From: Phytohabitans suffuscus
GTDB taxonomy: Bacteria > Actinomycetota > Actinomycetes > Mycobacteriales > Micromonosporaceae
Direction: 5' to 3'
DNA: 64,000 nt
NCBI RefSeq assembly: GCF_011764565.1
Contig: NZ_AP022871.1
Location: 4,650,320-4,714,319 of the forward strand
The notes beneath the pieces were generated by a model. It saw only the letters and a program-made list of their open reading frames with translations. It ran no database searches and had not been told where the DNA came from. Of this stretch, positions 17,078 to 25,308 are shown piece after piece (the stretch's first letter is position 1; every line of letters begins with the position of its first letter). A program made the translations under genes and the position numbers.

Positions 17078-18106
17078 ATGGTGGGGACGCCGGGAGCCGG
17101 CATGGCCGCGGACATCGCGGAGCAGCCTGAGGTCTACGCGCGCCTGCTGGAGCCGGCCCACGTCGAGGCCGTCGCGCGTGCCGCCGCCGTCATCGCGGAC
17201 CGGCGGCCGCGCCACGTCGTGCTCACCGCGCGCGGCACGTCCGACCACGCGGCCCTCTACGGGGCGTACCTCACGGAGATCCGCCTCGGGCTCCCCGCCG
17301 GGCTGGCCTCGCCGAGCGCGGTGACCGTCTACGGCGCCCGCCCCGACCTGTCGCACGCGCTGGTCGTCGGGGTCAGCCAGAGCGGCGGCTCACCCGACCT
17401 CACCGAGGTCGTGCGGGTGGCGCGCGAGTCGGGCGCGCTCACGCTCGCGATCACCAACAACCCGGACTCGCCGCTCGCCGGGGCCGCCGAGCTGTCGGTC
17501 GACGTGGCGGCGGGGCACGAGCGCGCGGTCGCGGCGACCAAGACGTACACGGCGGAGCTTCTGGCCCTGCTCCTGCTCGTCGAAAGCGTCCGCGCGGGCG
17601 GCGGCCGCCCGCCCGCGGAGCTGGCGGCCCTTCCCGACCTCGCGGCGCGGGTGCTCGCCGGCACCGCGCCGGAGGCCGCCGCGGGTCGCTACCGGTTCGC
17701 GGCGCGCCTGGTCACGACCGGCCGGGGGTACGCCTACGCGACCGCCCGCGAGGCCGCCCTCAAGCTCATGGAGACGTCCTACCTGCCGGCGCTCGCCTTC
17801 TCCGGCGCCGACCTGCTGCACGGGCCGCTGGCGATGACCGACCCCGACGTGCCGGTGCTGGCGGTGGTGGGCTCCGGGCCGGGCGGGGAGGCGATGGGCG
17901 ACGTGCTGGCGCGGCTGCGCGAGCGTAAGGCGGACGTGCTCACGGTGGGCGCCAGAGGTGAGCTGGCGGTGCCCGACGTGGACGAGCGCCTGGCCCCGCT
18001 GCTCGACATCCTGCCCCTCCAGCGCCTAGCGCTGGCGCTCGCCCTCGCCCGCGGCGAGGATCCCGACGCCCCCCGAGGTCTAAAAAAGGTGACCTCGACG
18101 CTCTAG
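17078..18106 (+). CDS. Double SIS-domain sugar-phosphate isomerase/deaminase
   Basis: About 342 residues with two SIS folds, like the isomerase half of glucosamine-6-phosphate synthase without its glutaminase domain. Seen are LTARGTSDHAALYG, VGVSQSGGSPDLTEVV, AITNNPDSPLA and the C-terminal DAPRGLKKVTSTL, which resembles GlmS ends. Stand-alone proteins of this kind deaminate glucosamine-6-phosphate or isomerise related amino sugars. ATG 17078 follows GGAGG very closely; GTG 17081 is an alternative. A second SIS gene lies in the amino-sugar cluster at 47.7 kb. Confidence 0.83.
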   Translation: MVGTPGAGMAADIAEQPEVYARLLEPAHVEAVARAAAVIADRRPRHVVLTARGTSDHAALYGAYLTEIRLGLPAGLASPSAVTVYGARPDLSHALVVGVSQSGGSPDLTEVVRVARESGALTLAITNNPDSPLAGAAELSVDVAAGHERAVAATKTYTAELLALLLLVESVRAGGGRPPAELAALPDLAARVLAGTAPEAAAGRYRFAARLVTTGRGYAYATAREAALKLMETSYLPALAFSGADLLHGPLAMTDPDVPVLAVVGSGPGGEAMGDVLARLRERKADVLTVGARGELAVPDVDERLAPLLDILPLQRLALALALARGEDPDAPRGLKKVTSTL

Positions 18107-18115
18107 AGTGGCGCT

Positions 18116-19621
18116 GTGTCCACGCTGCGCGACCTGGTCGAAGAGCACACCTCGCTGAGTTCGGACGACATCGACCACCTGCATCGGCTCGCCGGCGACT
18201 GGCAGCTGCTGTCCGACCTGTCCTTCGCCGACCTGCTGCTGTGGGTGCCGGTCAACGGGCACGAGTCGTTCCTCTGCGTGGCGCAGGTGCGCCCCACCAC
18301 CGCGCCCACGGCGTACCAGGACGACCAGGTCGGCCGCACGGTCGGCGGGCCCGAGGTGGCGCACCTGACGATCGCCTACCGGCAGGGCCGGATCTGGCGC
18401 GAGGGCGACCCGGTCTGGTACGGGGACACCCCCGCCCGCCACGAGGCGATCCCGGTGCGGCTGCGCGACGCCGAGGGGGAGCCGGGCGGGGTGATCGGGG
18501 TCGTCGGGCGCGACACCAACCTCTCGACCGCGCGTACGCCGAGCCAGCTCGAGCTCAACTACCTCACGACCGCCGACGACCTGGCGCAGATGATGGCCGA
18601 CGGCACGTTCCCGCCGATCAGCCACCGCATCGAGACGACCTCCGCGCCGCGGGTCGGTGACGGGCTGATCCGGCTCGACGCGAGCGGCAAGGTGACCTAC
18701 GCGAGCCCGAACGCGCAGTCCGCCTTCCGCCGGCTGGGCTTCGCCTCGCACCTGGTCGGCGAAGACCTGGCCGCGCTCGCCGCGCGCCTGGCCGACGACC
18801 CGCTGGAGGGCACCGACGCCTCGGCCCGGATGCTGGCCGCGCTCGGCGGCGAGGCGCCCTCGCGCAAGGAGATCGAGGCGCGCGGCGCCACCATGCTGAC
18901 CCGCGCGCTGCCGCTCATGCCGGCCGGCGTGCCGATCGGGGCGCTGGTGCTGGTGCGCGACGTGACCGAGGTGCGCCGCCGCGACCGGGCACTGGTCACC
19001 AAGGACGCCACGATCCGCGAGATCCACCACCGGGTCAAGAACAACCTCCAGACCGTCGCCGCCCTCCTGCGCCTGCAGGCCCGCCGGGTCGAGACGCCGT
19101 CCGCGAAGGCGGCGCTGGAGGAGTCGGTACGCCGGGTCGCCTCGATCGCGCTCGTCCACGAGACGCTGTCGATGTCGAGCGACGAGGCGGTGGAGTTCGA
19201 CGGGATCGTCGACCGGGTGGCGGCGGCCGCGGCCGAGGTGGGCACCACCGCGTCGTCGGTGGCGATGCGGCGCAAGGGCACGTTCGGCGTGCTGCCCGCC
19301 GAGATGGCCACCTCGCTGGTCATGGTGCTCAACGAGCTGCTGATCAACGCGGTCGAGCACGGCTTTCCGGAGATCGACGGCGTGGGCGCGGTCGGCGAGG
19401 TGGTGGTCTCCGCCCACCGCCAGCGCAAGCAGCTGCACGTGACCGTGGTCGACAACGGCATGGGGCTGCCGGAGGAGTTCGACGCCGAGCGGGGCGGGCG
19501 GCTCGGCCTCCAGATCGTGCGGGCGCTGGTCACCGGCGAGCTGAGCGGCACGATCGAGCTGCGCGCCCGGCCAGAGGGAGGCACCGAGGCGGTGCTCGAC
19601 CTCCCCCTGACCAAGCGCTGA
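18116..19621 (+). CDS. pdtaS: Sensor histidine kinase PdtaS
   Basis: Cytosolic HisKA_2-type kinase of 501 residues, with no transmembrane segment. An N-terminal GAF-like domain (about residues 30-160) is followed by a PAS-like domain (about 180-285). The phosphorylation helix is REIHHRVKNNLQTV, with H304/H305 as the acceptor. The HATPase domain has NELLINAVEH, VDNGMGLPEEF and GGRLGLQIV. In mycobacteria it phosphorylates the antiterminator PdtaR (Rv1626), which is not in this window. The GTG at 18116 gives normal length. It starts 9 bases after the SIS gene. Confidence 0.9.
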   Translation: MSTLRDLVEEHTSLSSDDIDHLHRLAGDWQLLSDLSFADLLLWVPVNGHESFLCVAQVRPTTAPTAYQDDQVGRTVGGPEVAHLTIAYRQGRIWREGDPVWYGDTPARHEAIPVRLRDAEGEPGGVIGVVGRDTNLSTARTPSQLELNYLTTADDLAQMMADGTFPPISHRIETTSAPRVGDGLIRLDASGKVTYASPNAQSAFRRLGFASHLVGEDLAALAARLADDPLEGTDASARMLAALGGEAPSRKEIEARGATMLTRALPLMPAGVPIGALVLVRDVTEVRRRDRALVTKDATIREIHHRVKNNLQTVAALLRLQARRVETPSAKAALEESVRRVASIALVHETLSMSSDEAVEFDGIVDRVAAAAAEVGTTASSVAMRRKGTFGVLPAEMATSLVMVLNELLINAVEHGFPEIDGVGAVGEVVVSAHRQRKQLHVTVVDNGMGLPEEFDAERGGRLGLQIVRALVTGELSGTIELRARPEGGTEAVLDLPLTKR

Positions 19622-19625
19622 GGCA

Positions 19626-20450
19626 TCAGCCTCCGGTCTTCAGACCTTCGAGCATCTCGGCGAAGTCGAACACCTCGGCCGCCGGCGGCGCCTCGATGGT
19701 CACCGGCTTGCCGTAGTCGGTGTAGTCGACCGTCACGTCGGTGGCGGTACCCATCACCACGTGGACCCGGCGCGGCTGGTACTTCTCGTCGATCCAGACG
19801 TCGGTCTTGACCTCCTTGACGCCCGCCTTGGTCAGCTCCTTCTCGGTCGCCGCCCGCAGGTCGGCGTCGAGCTGCTCGAGGTGCGTGGCGAGCGGGTTGG
19901 TGACGGTGTAGTGGACGGTCTTCACACCGTCGATCGTCTCCTCGCCGACGACCGTGACCGACTCGGCCGCGAGCAGGGTCTTGACCTGCTTGACCGGGTC
20001 GATGTCGTCGAGCTGCTTGGTGAACGACGCCCCCGCCTGGTCACCGGCCGCGGTCAGGTCCATCTTCATCCAGCGCTTGCCGTCCATCTCGGCCCGCTCC
20101 GCCTCGGGCACCTCGATGTAGATCACCGGGCCGAGCAGCAGCATCTTGGTGGTTTCGCCGCCGGCCTGCATCGTGAACTCGGCCTTGGGGTCCTTGCCGT
20201 AGTCCAGGACGCCCTCGCCCTGGAACGTCTCGCCGTCTCCCTTGCCGCTCATCTTCATGCTCACCGACTGGGCCTTGGTGGCGCTGTCCACCACCCTCGC
20301 CAGCGAGCCCTTCGCGTCGGCGACGAGCGCGGCCAGGACGCCCTGGTCCCGCGACCCCTCCTCCGTGGCGGAGTCGGAACCGCACGCGCCGAGAGCGAGC
20401 GCCGACAGCGAGGCAACCGCCAGCAAGGCGGTTTTGTTGCGAAGTGACAC
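19626..20450 (-). CDS. LppX/LprAFG-type lipoprotein
   Basis: A 274-residue exported lipoprotein. The signal peptide ends in a lipobox, LALGACGS, so the cysteine near residue 23 should be lipidated. The mature part has the LppX/LprG pattern: SVSMKMSGKGDGETFQGEG, YGKDPKAEF, GKRWMKMDL, VHYTVTNPLA and a terminal strand with DVWIDEKYQPRRV. Mycobacterial relatives carry lipids or glycolipids across the envelope. It is convergent with pdtaS (4-base gap), and its promoter lies on the far side near the sulfite-reductase leader. Confidence 0.85.
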   Translation of the reverse strand: MSLRNKTALLAVASLSALALGACGSDSATEEGSRDQGVLAALVADAKGSLARVVDSATKAQSVSMKMSGKGDGETFQGEGVLDYGKDPKAEFTMQAGGETTKMLLLGPVIYIEVPEAERAEMDGKRWMKMDLTAAGDQAGASFTKQLDDIDPVKQVKTLLAAESVTVVGEETIDGVKTVHYTVTNPLATHLEQLDADLRAATEKELTKAGVKEVKTDVWIDEKYQPRRVHVVMGTATDVTVDYTDYGKPVTIEAPPAAEVFDFAEMLEGLKTGG

Positions 20451-20652
20451 GGTCTCTCCCCGTGAAAGTGATCGAACCCTGCAGAGGCGGGCATGCTATA
20501 TCGCGCAATCGCCTGTCCTCTTGCCGGGTTTCCAGGCGGCCGACGAAAGCCCTGGTCACGGCCTCAGCTTGTTGCCGAGGTGTTACGAAGCACACTCCCG
20601 GCATCTGGGCCGCTGGTTGGCGGCCCGGAATCGCTGTGAGAGGCTAACGCTC

Positions 20653-20751
20653 GTGACCGTTGCCGAGCGCCGTGCCGTGTCGCTGGGATTGACCTCCCGG
20701 CGCCACGTTGACTACGGCCGCGTGCGCAGCGCCATGTGTCGCGCTCGCTGA
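20653..20751 (+). CDS. Putative leader peptide of the sulfur-assimilation operon
   Basis: A 32-codon ORF from a GTG (20653, GAGAGG upstream). An internal GTG at 20677 would give 24 codons. The peptide ends with TSRRHVDYGRVRSAMCRAR. This RRHVD..RV.SA.C pattern is that of the short actinobacterial leader peptides found ahead of cysteine and sulfate-assimilation genes. The single Cys lies four residues before the stop. It ends about 107 bases before the sulfite-reductase ATG, with a hairpin between. A role as a cysteine-supply sensor is inferred. Confidence 0.72.
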   Translation: MTVAERRAVSLGLTSRRHVDYGRVRSAMCRAR

Positions 20752-20763
20752 CGTCGCCCGATC

Positions 20764-20807
20764 TGATCTGTTCCCGGGCGCGTAGAGAGCGCCGGCCCTC
20801 AAGATCA
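20764..20807 (+). promoter_or_regulatory. Candidate attenuator hairpin before sulfite reductase
   Basis: Outer arms TGATCT (20764-20769) and AGATCA (20802-20807) enclose an inner GC stem (CCGGGCGC against GCGCCGG, one bulged base) with a GTAGAGA loop. It lies between the leader peptide and the sulfite-reductase gene. Confidence 0.4.
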
Positions 20808-20858
20808 GCGCCGTAGCCTTGCGCGTCCATCCTGACCAAGCACATGGAGGACGCCAGG

Positions 20859-22549
20859 ATGGCGGTCACAAGCTCGGAAGGCCGGCCGGCCGCACGCCCG
20901 CGCAAGGCGCGCGGCGAAGGGCAGTGGGCGCTGGGACACCGCGAGCCGCTCAACCCCAACGAGCGCACCAAGAAAGACGACAACCCGCTCAACGTCCGCG
21001 CCCGGATCGAAAACATCTACGCGCACCACGGCTTCGGCTCGATCGACCCGCAGGACCTGCGCGGGCGTTTCCGCTGGTGGGGCTCTACACCCAGCGCAAG
21101 CCCGGGATCGACGGCGGCCGCACCGCGATCCTCGAGCCGCACGAGCTCGACGACGAGTACTTCATGCTCCGCGTGCGCGTCGACGGCGGCCAGCTCGACC
21201 TCGACCAGCTGCGCGTGATCGCCGGCATCTCGCGGGAGTTCGCGCGCGACACCGCCGACATCACCGACCGGCAGAACATCCAGCTCCACTGGATCCGGGT
21301 CGAAGACATGCCGGAGATCTGGCGCCGGCTGGAGGCGGTCGGGCTGCAGACCACCGAGGCGTGCGGCGACTGCCCGCGCGTGGTGCTGGGCAGCCCGGTC
21401 GCCGGCATCTCCGCCGAGGAGAAGCTCGACGCCACGCCCGCGATCGACGCGATCGTGGAGCGTTTCGTGGGCGACCGCCAGTTTTCCAACCTGCCGCGCA
21501 AGTTCAAGTCGTCGATCTCGTGGCTGGCCGACATGCCGTACGAGGTGAACGACATCTCCTTCCTCGGCGTCGACCACCCGGAGTACGGTCCGGGCTTCGA
21601 CCTCTGGGTCGGCGGCGGCCTCTCGACCAACCCGATGCTCGCCAAGCGCCTCGGCGTGTGGGTGCCGATCGACGAGGTCCCCGACGTGTGGGCCGGTGTC
21701 GTGAGCATCTTCCGCGACTACGGCTACCGCCGGCTGCGCCACCGCGCGCGGCTGAAGTTCCTGGTCGCCGACTGGGGCGTGGAGCGGTTCCGCGAGGTGC
21801 TCGAAAAGGAGTACCTCGGGCGCACCCTGCTCGACGGGCCGGCCCCGCGGCTGCCGGAAAAGCCGATCGACCACATCGGCGTGCACTCTCAGGCCGACGG
21901 CCGCTTCTACGTGGGCGCCGCGCCGGTGGTGGGGCGTACCTCCGGCACCCAGCTCACCCAGCTCGCCGACACCGCCGAGGCGCACGGGAGCGGGCGGGTG
22001 CGGCTCACCCCGTACCAGAAGCTGCTGGTGCTCGACGTGGCGCGGGACCGCGTCGACTCGCTGGTGACCGCGCTGCGCGGGATCGGCCTGGAGGCCCGGC
22101 CGTCGACGTGGCGGCGCAGCACGATGGCCTGCACCGGCATCGAGTTCTGCAAGCTGGCGATCGTCGAGACCAAGCGGCGCGGCGAGGAGCTCGTCGCCCG
22201 CCTCGAAGAGCGCCTCGGCGACATGGACGCCGAGATCTCCATCCACATCAACGGTTGCCCCAACGCCTGCGCCCGCACCCAGACCGCCGACATCGGCCTC
22301 AAGGGCCAGATCGTCATGGGTCCGGACGGGCAGCAGGTCGAGGGCTTCCAGGTCCACCTCGGCGGTGGACTCGGCATGGCCGAGGGCCAGCAGGCCGGCT
22401 TCGGGCGCAAGCTCCGCGGCCTCAAGACCACCGCCGAGGAGCTTCCCGAGTACGTGGAACGCCTGGCCCGCCGCTACCTGGACGGCCGTACCGAGGGCGA
22501 GGCGTTCGCCAGCTGGGTCATGAGGGTCGATGAGGAGGCACTCCGATGA
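20859..22549 (+). CDS. Nitrite/sulfite reductase (assimilatory sulfite reductase), frameshifted
   Basis: Siroheme and 4Fe-4S enzyme that reduces sulfite to sulfide. Within the reading are DITDRQNIQLHWIR, TTEACGDCPR and CTGIEFCKLA (cluster and siroheme cysteines), and HINGCPNACARTQ. The first about 75 residues (NPLNVRARIENIYAHHG) read in another frame. The change is at a GGGG run, 21079-21082, where the family reads WWGLYTQRKPG. One added base gives 563 residues. ATG 20859 is preceded by GGAGG. It is first of a four-gene operon ending in the ferrochelatase-like gene; the stop overlaps the next ATG. Confidence 0.92.
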
Positions 22550-22707
22550 GTTCTGAGTCTCGCGCCGCACCCCTGTACTGCCCCTACTGCGGAGAGGAAG
22601 ACCTGCGCCCGTCCGAGGAGGGGCACGGGACCTGGGAGTGCCGCGGCTGTGCGCGCGCATTCTCCGTCAAGTTCATCGGATTGGTGCGAAAGGCGGTGGC
22701 TCGATGA
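22546..22707 (+). CDS. Small zinc-ribbon protein of the sulfate-assimilation operon
   Basis: A 53-residue protein whose ATG (22546) overlaps the stop of sulfite reductase and whose TGA (22705) overlaps the ATG of cysH. It holds two CxxC knuckles, CPYC and CRGC, typical of a zinc ribbon, and a basic tail (LVRKAVAR). Tight coupling on both sides suggests a real function in the pathway, perhaps as a partner or assembly factor. Nothing more specific can be said. Confidence 0.85.
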   Translation: MSSESRAAPLYCPYCGEEDLRPSEEGHGTWECRGCARAFSVKFIGLVRKAVAR

Positions 22708-23450
22708 AGGGCACTGCCCTGGGGCTGGTCCGCCTCGCCGGGACGGCCGGGCCGGGTGCTCGCGACCCGGAGGAGCTGCGCCGCCTGGCCGAGGAGGCGG
22801 GGCGCGCGCTTGAGGGCGCGCCGGCCGAAGAGATCGCCCGCTGGGCGGCGGGGGAGTTCGGCGGCCGGTTCTGCGTGACAAGCTCGATGGCCGACGCCGT
22901 GGTCGCCCACGTGGTGTCGCGGGTCGCGCCCGGGGTCGACGTGGTCTTCCTCGACACCGGCCTGCACTTCCCCGAGACGCTCAAGGTGCGCGACACCGTC
23001 GCCGCCACGATGCCGGTCAACGTGCGTTCGATCCGCCCGAGGCTGACCGTCGGCCAGCAGGACGGCGAGTACGGGCCGCGCCTGTTCAACAAGAGCCCCG
23101 ACGACTGCTGCTTCCTGCGCAAGGTCGAGCCGCTGGAGCGGGCGCTCGCCGACTACGACGCGTGGGCCGCCGGGCTGCGCCGCGACGAGTCGCCGACCCG
23201 GGCCAACACGCCCGTGGTGGCGTTCGACCCCAAGCGCGGCAAGGTCAAGGTCAACCCGATCGCGGCGTGGAGCCAGGCCGACGTCGACGCGTACATCTCG
23301 CGGTGGAACGTGCCGGTCAACGAGCTCTTCAAAAAGGGATACACGTCGATCGGCTGCTGGCCGTGCACGCGCCGCACCAAGGCCGGCGAGGACCCGCGGG
23401 CCGGCCGGTGGGCGATGTTCGACAAGACCGAGTGCGGCCTGCACGCGTGA
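22704..23450 (+). CDS. cysH: Adenylyl-sulfate (APS) reductase
   Basis: Thioredoxin-dependent reductase, 248 residues, that makes sulfite from adenylyl sulfate. The substrate loop is CVTSSMADAVVAH, with FLDTGLHFPETL. The cysteines DDCCFLRKVEPL and GCWPCTRR hold the 4Fe-4S cluster that marks APS rather than PAPS specificity. The catalytic cysteine is in the C-terminal ECGLHA. No adenylyl-sulfate kinase is seen nearby, which agrees with the APS route. Confidence 0.93.
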   Translation: MKGTALGLVRLAGTAGPGARDPEELRRLAEEAGRALEGAPAEEIARWAAGEFGGRFCVTSSMADAVVAHVVSRVAPGVDVVFLDTGLHFPETLKVRDTVAATMPVNVRSIRPRLTVGQQDGEYGPRLFNKSPDDCCFLRKVEPLERALADYDAWAAGLRRDESPTRANTPVVAFDPKRGKVKVNPIAAWSQADVDAYISRWNVPVNELFKKGYTSIGCWPCTRRTKAGEDPRAGRWAMFDKTECGLHA

Positions 23451-24196
23451 CACCCGTCCTCCTCGCGGTGCATGGCAGCCGCGATCCGCGGGCGGCGCGG
23501 GCGACCCGTGCCCTCGTCCGCGCGGTCGCGGCCGCCCGCCCGGGGGTCGACGTGCGTGCGTCCTATCTGGACCACACGCTGCCCCGGCCGGCGCAGGCGC
23601 TGAGCGCGCTGGAGGCGGCCGGCCACGAGCGGGTGACGCTGGTGCCGCTGCTGCTCACCGCCGCGTACCACGGGCGGGTGGACGTGCCCGACGCGGTGCG
23701 TGCCGCCCGCGCGGCGGGGCTGTGCCTCCCGGTGGCGGTGGCCGGCGTCCTGGGCCCGCCCGCCGGTGGCCCCGTCGACGACCTGTTGCTGGCCGGGCTG
23801 CGGCGGCGGCTGGCCGAGGCGGGCTCCGGGTTCGACGCGGTGGTGCTGGCCGCGGCGGGCACCCGTGACGCCGCGGCGCGGCAGACCGTGGTGCGGGCCG
23901 CCGACGCGCTCGGTGCGTCGCTGGGGGTTCCGGCCCGCGTGGCGTACGCGTCCGCCGCCGCGCCCACCGGCTCCGAGGCCGTGGCGCGGCTGCTGGCGGC
24001 CGGGGCGGAGCGGGTCGGTGTGGCGTCCTACTTCCTGGCGCCCGGCCTGCTGTACGACACCGTGGTCCGCTCCGCTCTCGACGCGGGCGCGGTCGCGGCG
24101 GCCCAGCCGCTGGAAGGCGCCGCGGAGCTGGCCCAGCTGGTGCTGGCGCGGGCCGACGCCGCGGATCTCCCGGTGCTGGCGGCCGCTGCCGCCTGA
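23447..24196 (+). CDS. Sirohydrochlorin chelatase-like protein (CbiX/SirB family)
   Basis: A 249-residue protein made of two CbiX-like halves. Each has a histidine segment or its relic: VLLAVHGSRDPRAARA, LVPLLLTAAYHGRVDVP, then YFLAPGLLYDTV. The family inserts iron into sirohydrochlorin to make siroheme, the cofactor of the sulfite reductase three genes upstream. Its GTG start (23447) overlaps the cysH stop (GTGA). It is the last gene of the operon. Confidence 0.85.
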   Translation: MTPVLLAVHGSRDPRAARATRALVRAVAAARPGVDVRASYLDHTLPRPAQALSALEAAGHERVTLVPLLLTAAYHGRVDVPDAVRAARAAGLCLPVAVAGVLGPPAGGPVDDLLLAGLRRRLAEAGSGFDAVVLAAAGTRDAAARQTVVRAADALGASLGVPARVAYASAAAPTGSEAVARLLAAGAERVGVASYFLAPGLLYDTVVRSALDAGAVAAAQPLEGAAELAQLVLARADAADLPVLAAAAA

Positions 24197-24272
24197 CCTT
24201 CCGCCGCCGGCGGTCGTGAAAGCCGCGGGCAGTACCTTCCGCCGCCGGCGGTTGTGAAAGCCGCGGGCAGTT
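24197..24272. repeat. 38-bp tandem duplication
   Basis: Two adjacent 38-bp units (24197-24234 and 24235-24272) that differ at two positions. The first unit begins CCTTCCGCCGCCGGCGG. It lies straight after the chelatase stop codon. The region up to the whiB1 terminator (about 24273-24586) holds no gene I can support. Confidence 0.8.
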
Positions 24273-24586
24273 TTGAAACCCCACCCGTATCAGGGGGCGC
24301 TGTGTGCGCTCCTCATCCCAGAGGGACGCCCCGACCGCGCCTCTGGGCGTCTTTCTCGCATGCGCGGGACGGTCTCGGGGGCGTCCCGCGCACAGCGCGA
24401 CCGGCCTGGGCATCGGGTGCGGGTCCGGGGCGGCCGGGGGGCGGTCCGGGACCGCGGGGGCCCGACGCCGGGCCGGTCGCGCGCGCGAGAGATAGCGACC
24501 GCCCGAATCAGCTGGCGGCAAAGCAGAGGGCGGTAAAGCAGAGGGCGGCAAACGACGGGTGGGCAAAGCGGAGTGCGGGCAAGCAA

Positions 24587-24618
24587 AACGCCCCGGTTGG
24601 CCTGGAGCCCGGGGCGTT
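24587..24618 (-). terminator. Intrinsic terminator of whiB1
   Basis: Perfect 10-bp stem (AACGCCCCGG with CCGGGGCGTT) and a 12-base loop. Read on the minus strand it is followed by TTTT. It lies 24 bases beyond the whiB1 stop codon. Confidence 0.75.
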
Positions 24619-24641
24619 GATGCTGTGTGCGGTGCTGTTTG

Positions 24642-24896
24642 TCAGGCGGAGTGAGCGCGGACCCGCAGGCCGCCGCGACGCTTGACGGCGCGCCGCTCCT
24701 CTTCGCTCATCCCGCCCCAGACGCCGGCGTCCTGACCGGAGTCGAGGGCCCACTGCAGGCACTCGTCGGTCACGGAGCAGCGCCGGCAGACGGCCTTGGC
24801 CTGCTCGACCTGCAGGAGTGCCGGGCCGGACGTCCCAATCGGGAAGAACAGCTCGGGGTCCTCGTCGCGGCAGACAGCATGGTGGCGCCAGTCCAT
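24642..24896 (-). CDS. whiB1: WhiB1-type iron-sulfur transcriptional regulator
   Basis: An 84-residue WhiB protein close to mycobacterial WhiB1 (WblE in Streptomyces). Start is ATG 24896 (MDWRHHAVCRDEDPELFFP). The four cluster cysteines are AVCRDE, AVCRRC and DEC. The turn is DAGVWGGMSEEERRA and the tail is basic (KRRGGLRVR). In mycobacteria the protein is essential, senses NO, and binds the housekeeping sigma factor. A CRP-type site lies about 190 bases upstream. It is followed by a clear terminator. Confidence 0.95.
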   Translation of the reverse strand: MDWRHHAVCRDEDPELFFPIGTSGPALLQVEQAKAVCRRCSVTDECLQWALDSGQDAGVWGGMSEEERRAVKRRGGLRVRAHSA

Positions 24897-25088
24897 GGCG
24901 GCAACACTCCTCGTTCTGGATCGGTGGCAATTAATGCGGTGGAACTCTATTTGCGTCCGCGGTGCCGATCGCGACTTTGCGCATTCATCCGATCGGCAGC
25001 GCGTTAGCAGGCCTTTGGACCGGTCGAGCTGCGTGACCTTGCCACATGGCGGGCATGCCCGCGCAACTTCCCGGTAACTCGTTTCGCT

Positions 25089-25104
25089 TGTGAATACTTT
25101 CACG
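25089..25104. promoter_or_regulatory. CRP-like site upstream of whiB1
   Basis: TGTGAATACTTTCACG matches the CRP consensus TGTGA-N6-TCACA at 9 of 10 specified bases. It lies in the 412-base gap between whiB1 and the lipid-kinase gene, 193-208 bases before the whiB1 ATG. Mycobacterial whiB1 is known to be cAMP-CRP regulated. No other gene is visible in this gap. Confidence 0.55.
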
Positions 25105-25308
25105 AACTCCCGCGATGTCAAGGGGGACGCTCGGAAAAAATCTGAGCGGGTGAGCAAGCCCACAACCCCTTTGTCCGGATTTTGACCTTGCGTCAGCACC
25201 CGGTATGCGACAGTCACCAGTCAATGTAGTACAGTCCCGGCCGCATTGCCGACATTTCCGGCGTACTCGTTGGGGTGGTTGAGCCCGCCGTGGCCCGCGA
25301 GGCGTCCC

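Noticed and set aside
18074..18097. Seven-base inverted pair CGAGGTC/GACCTCG
   Set aside because: It lies inside the coding end of the SIS gene and is too short and unsupported to call a terminator.
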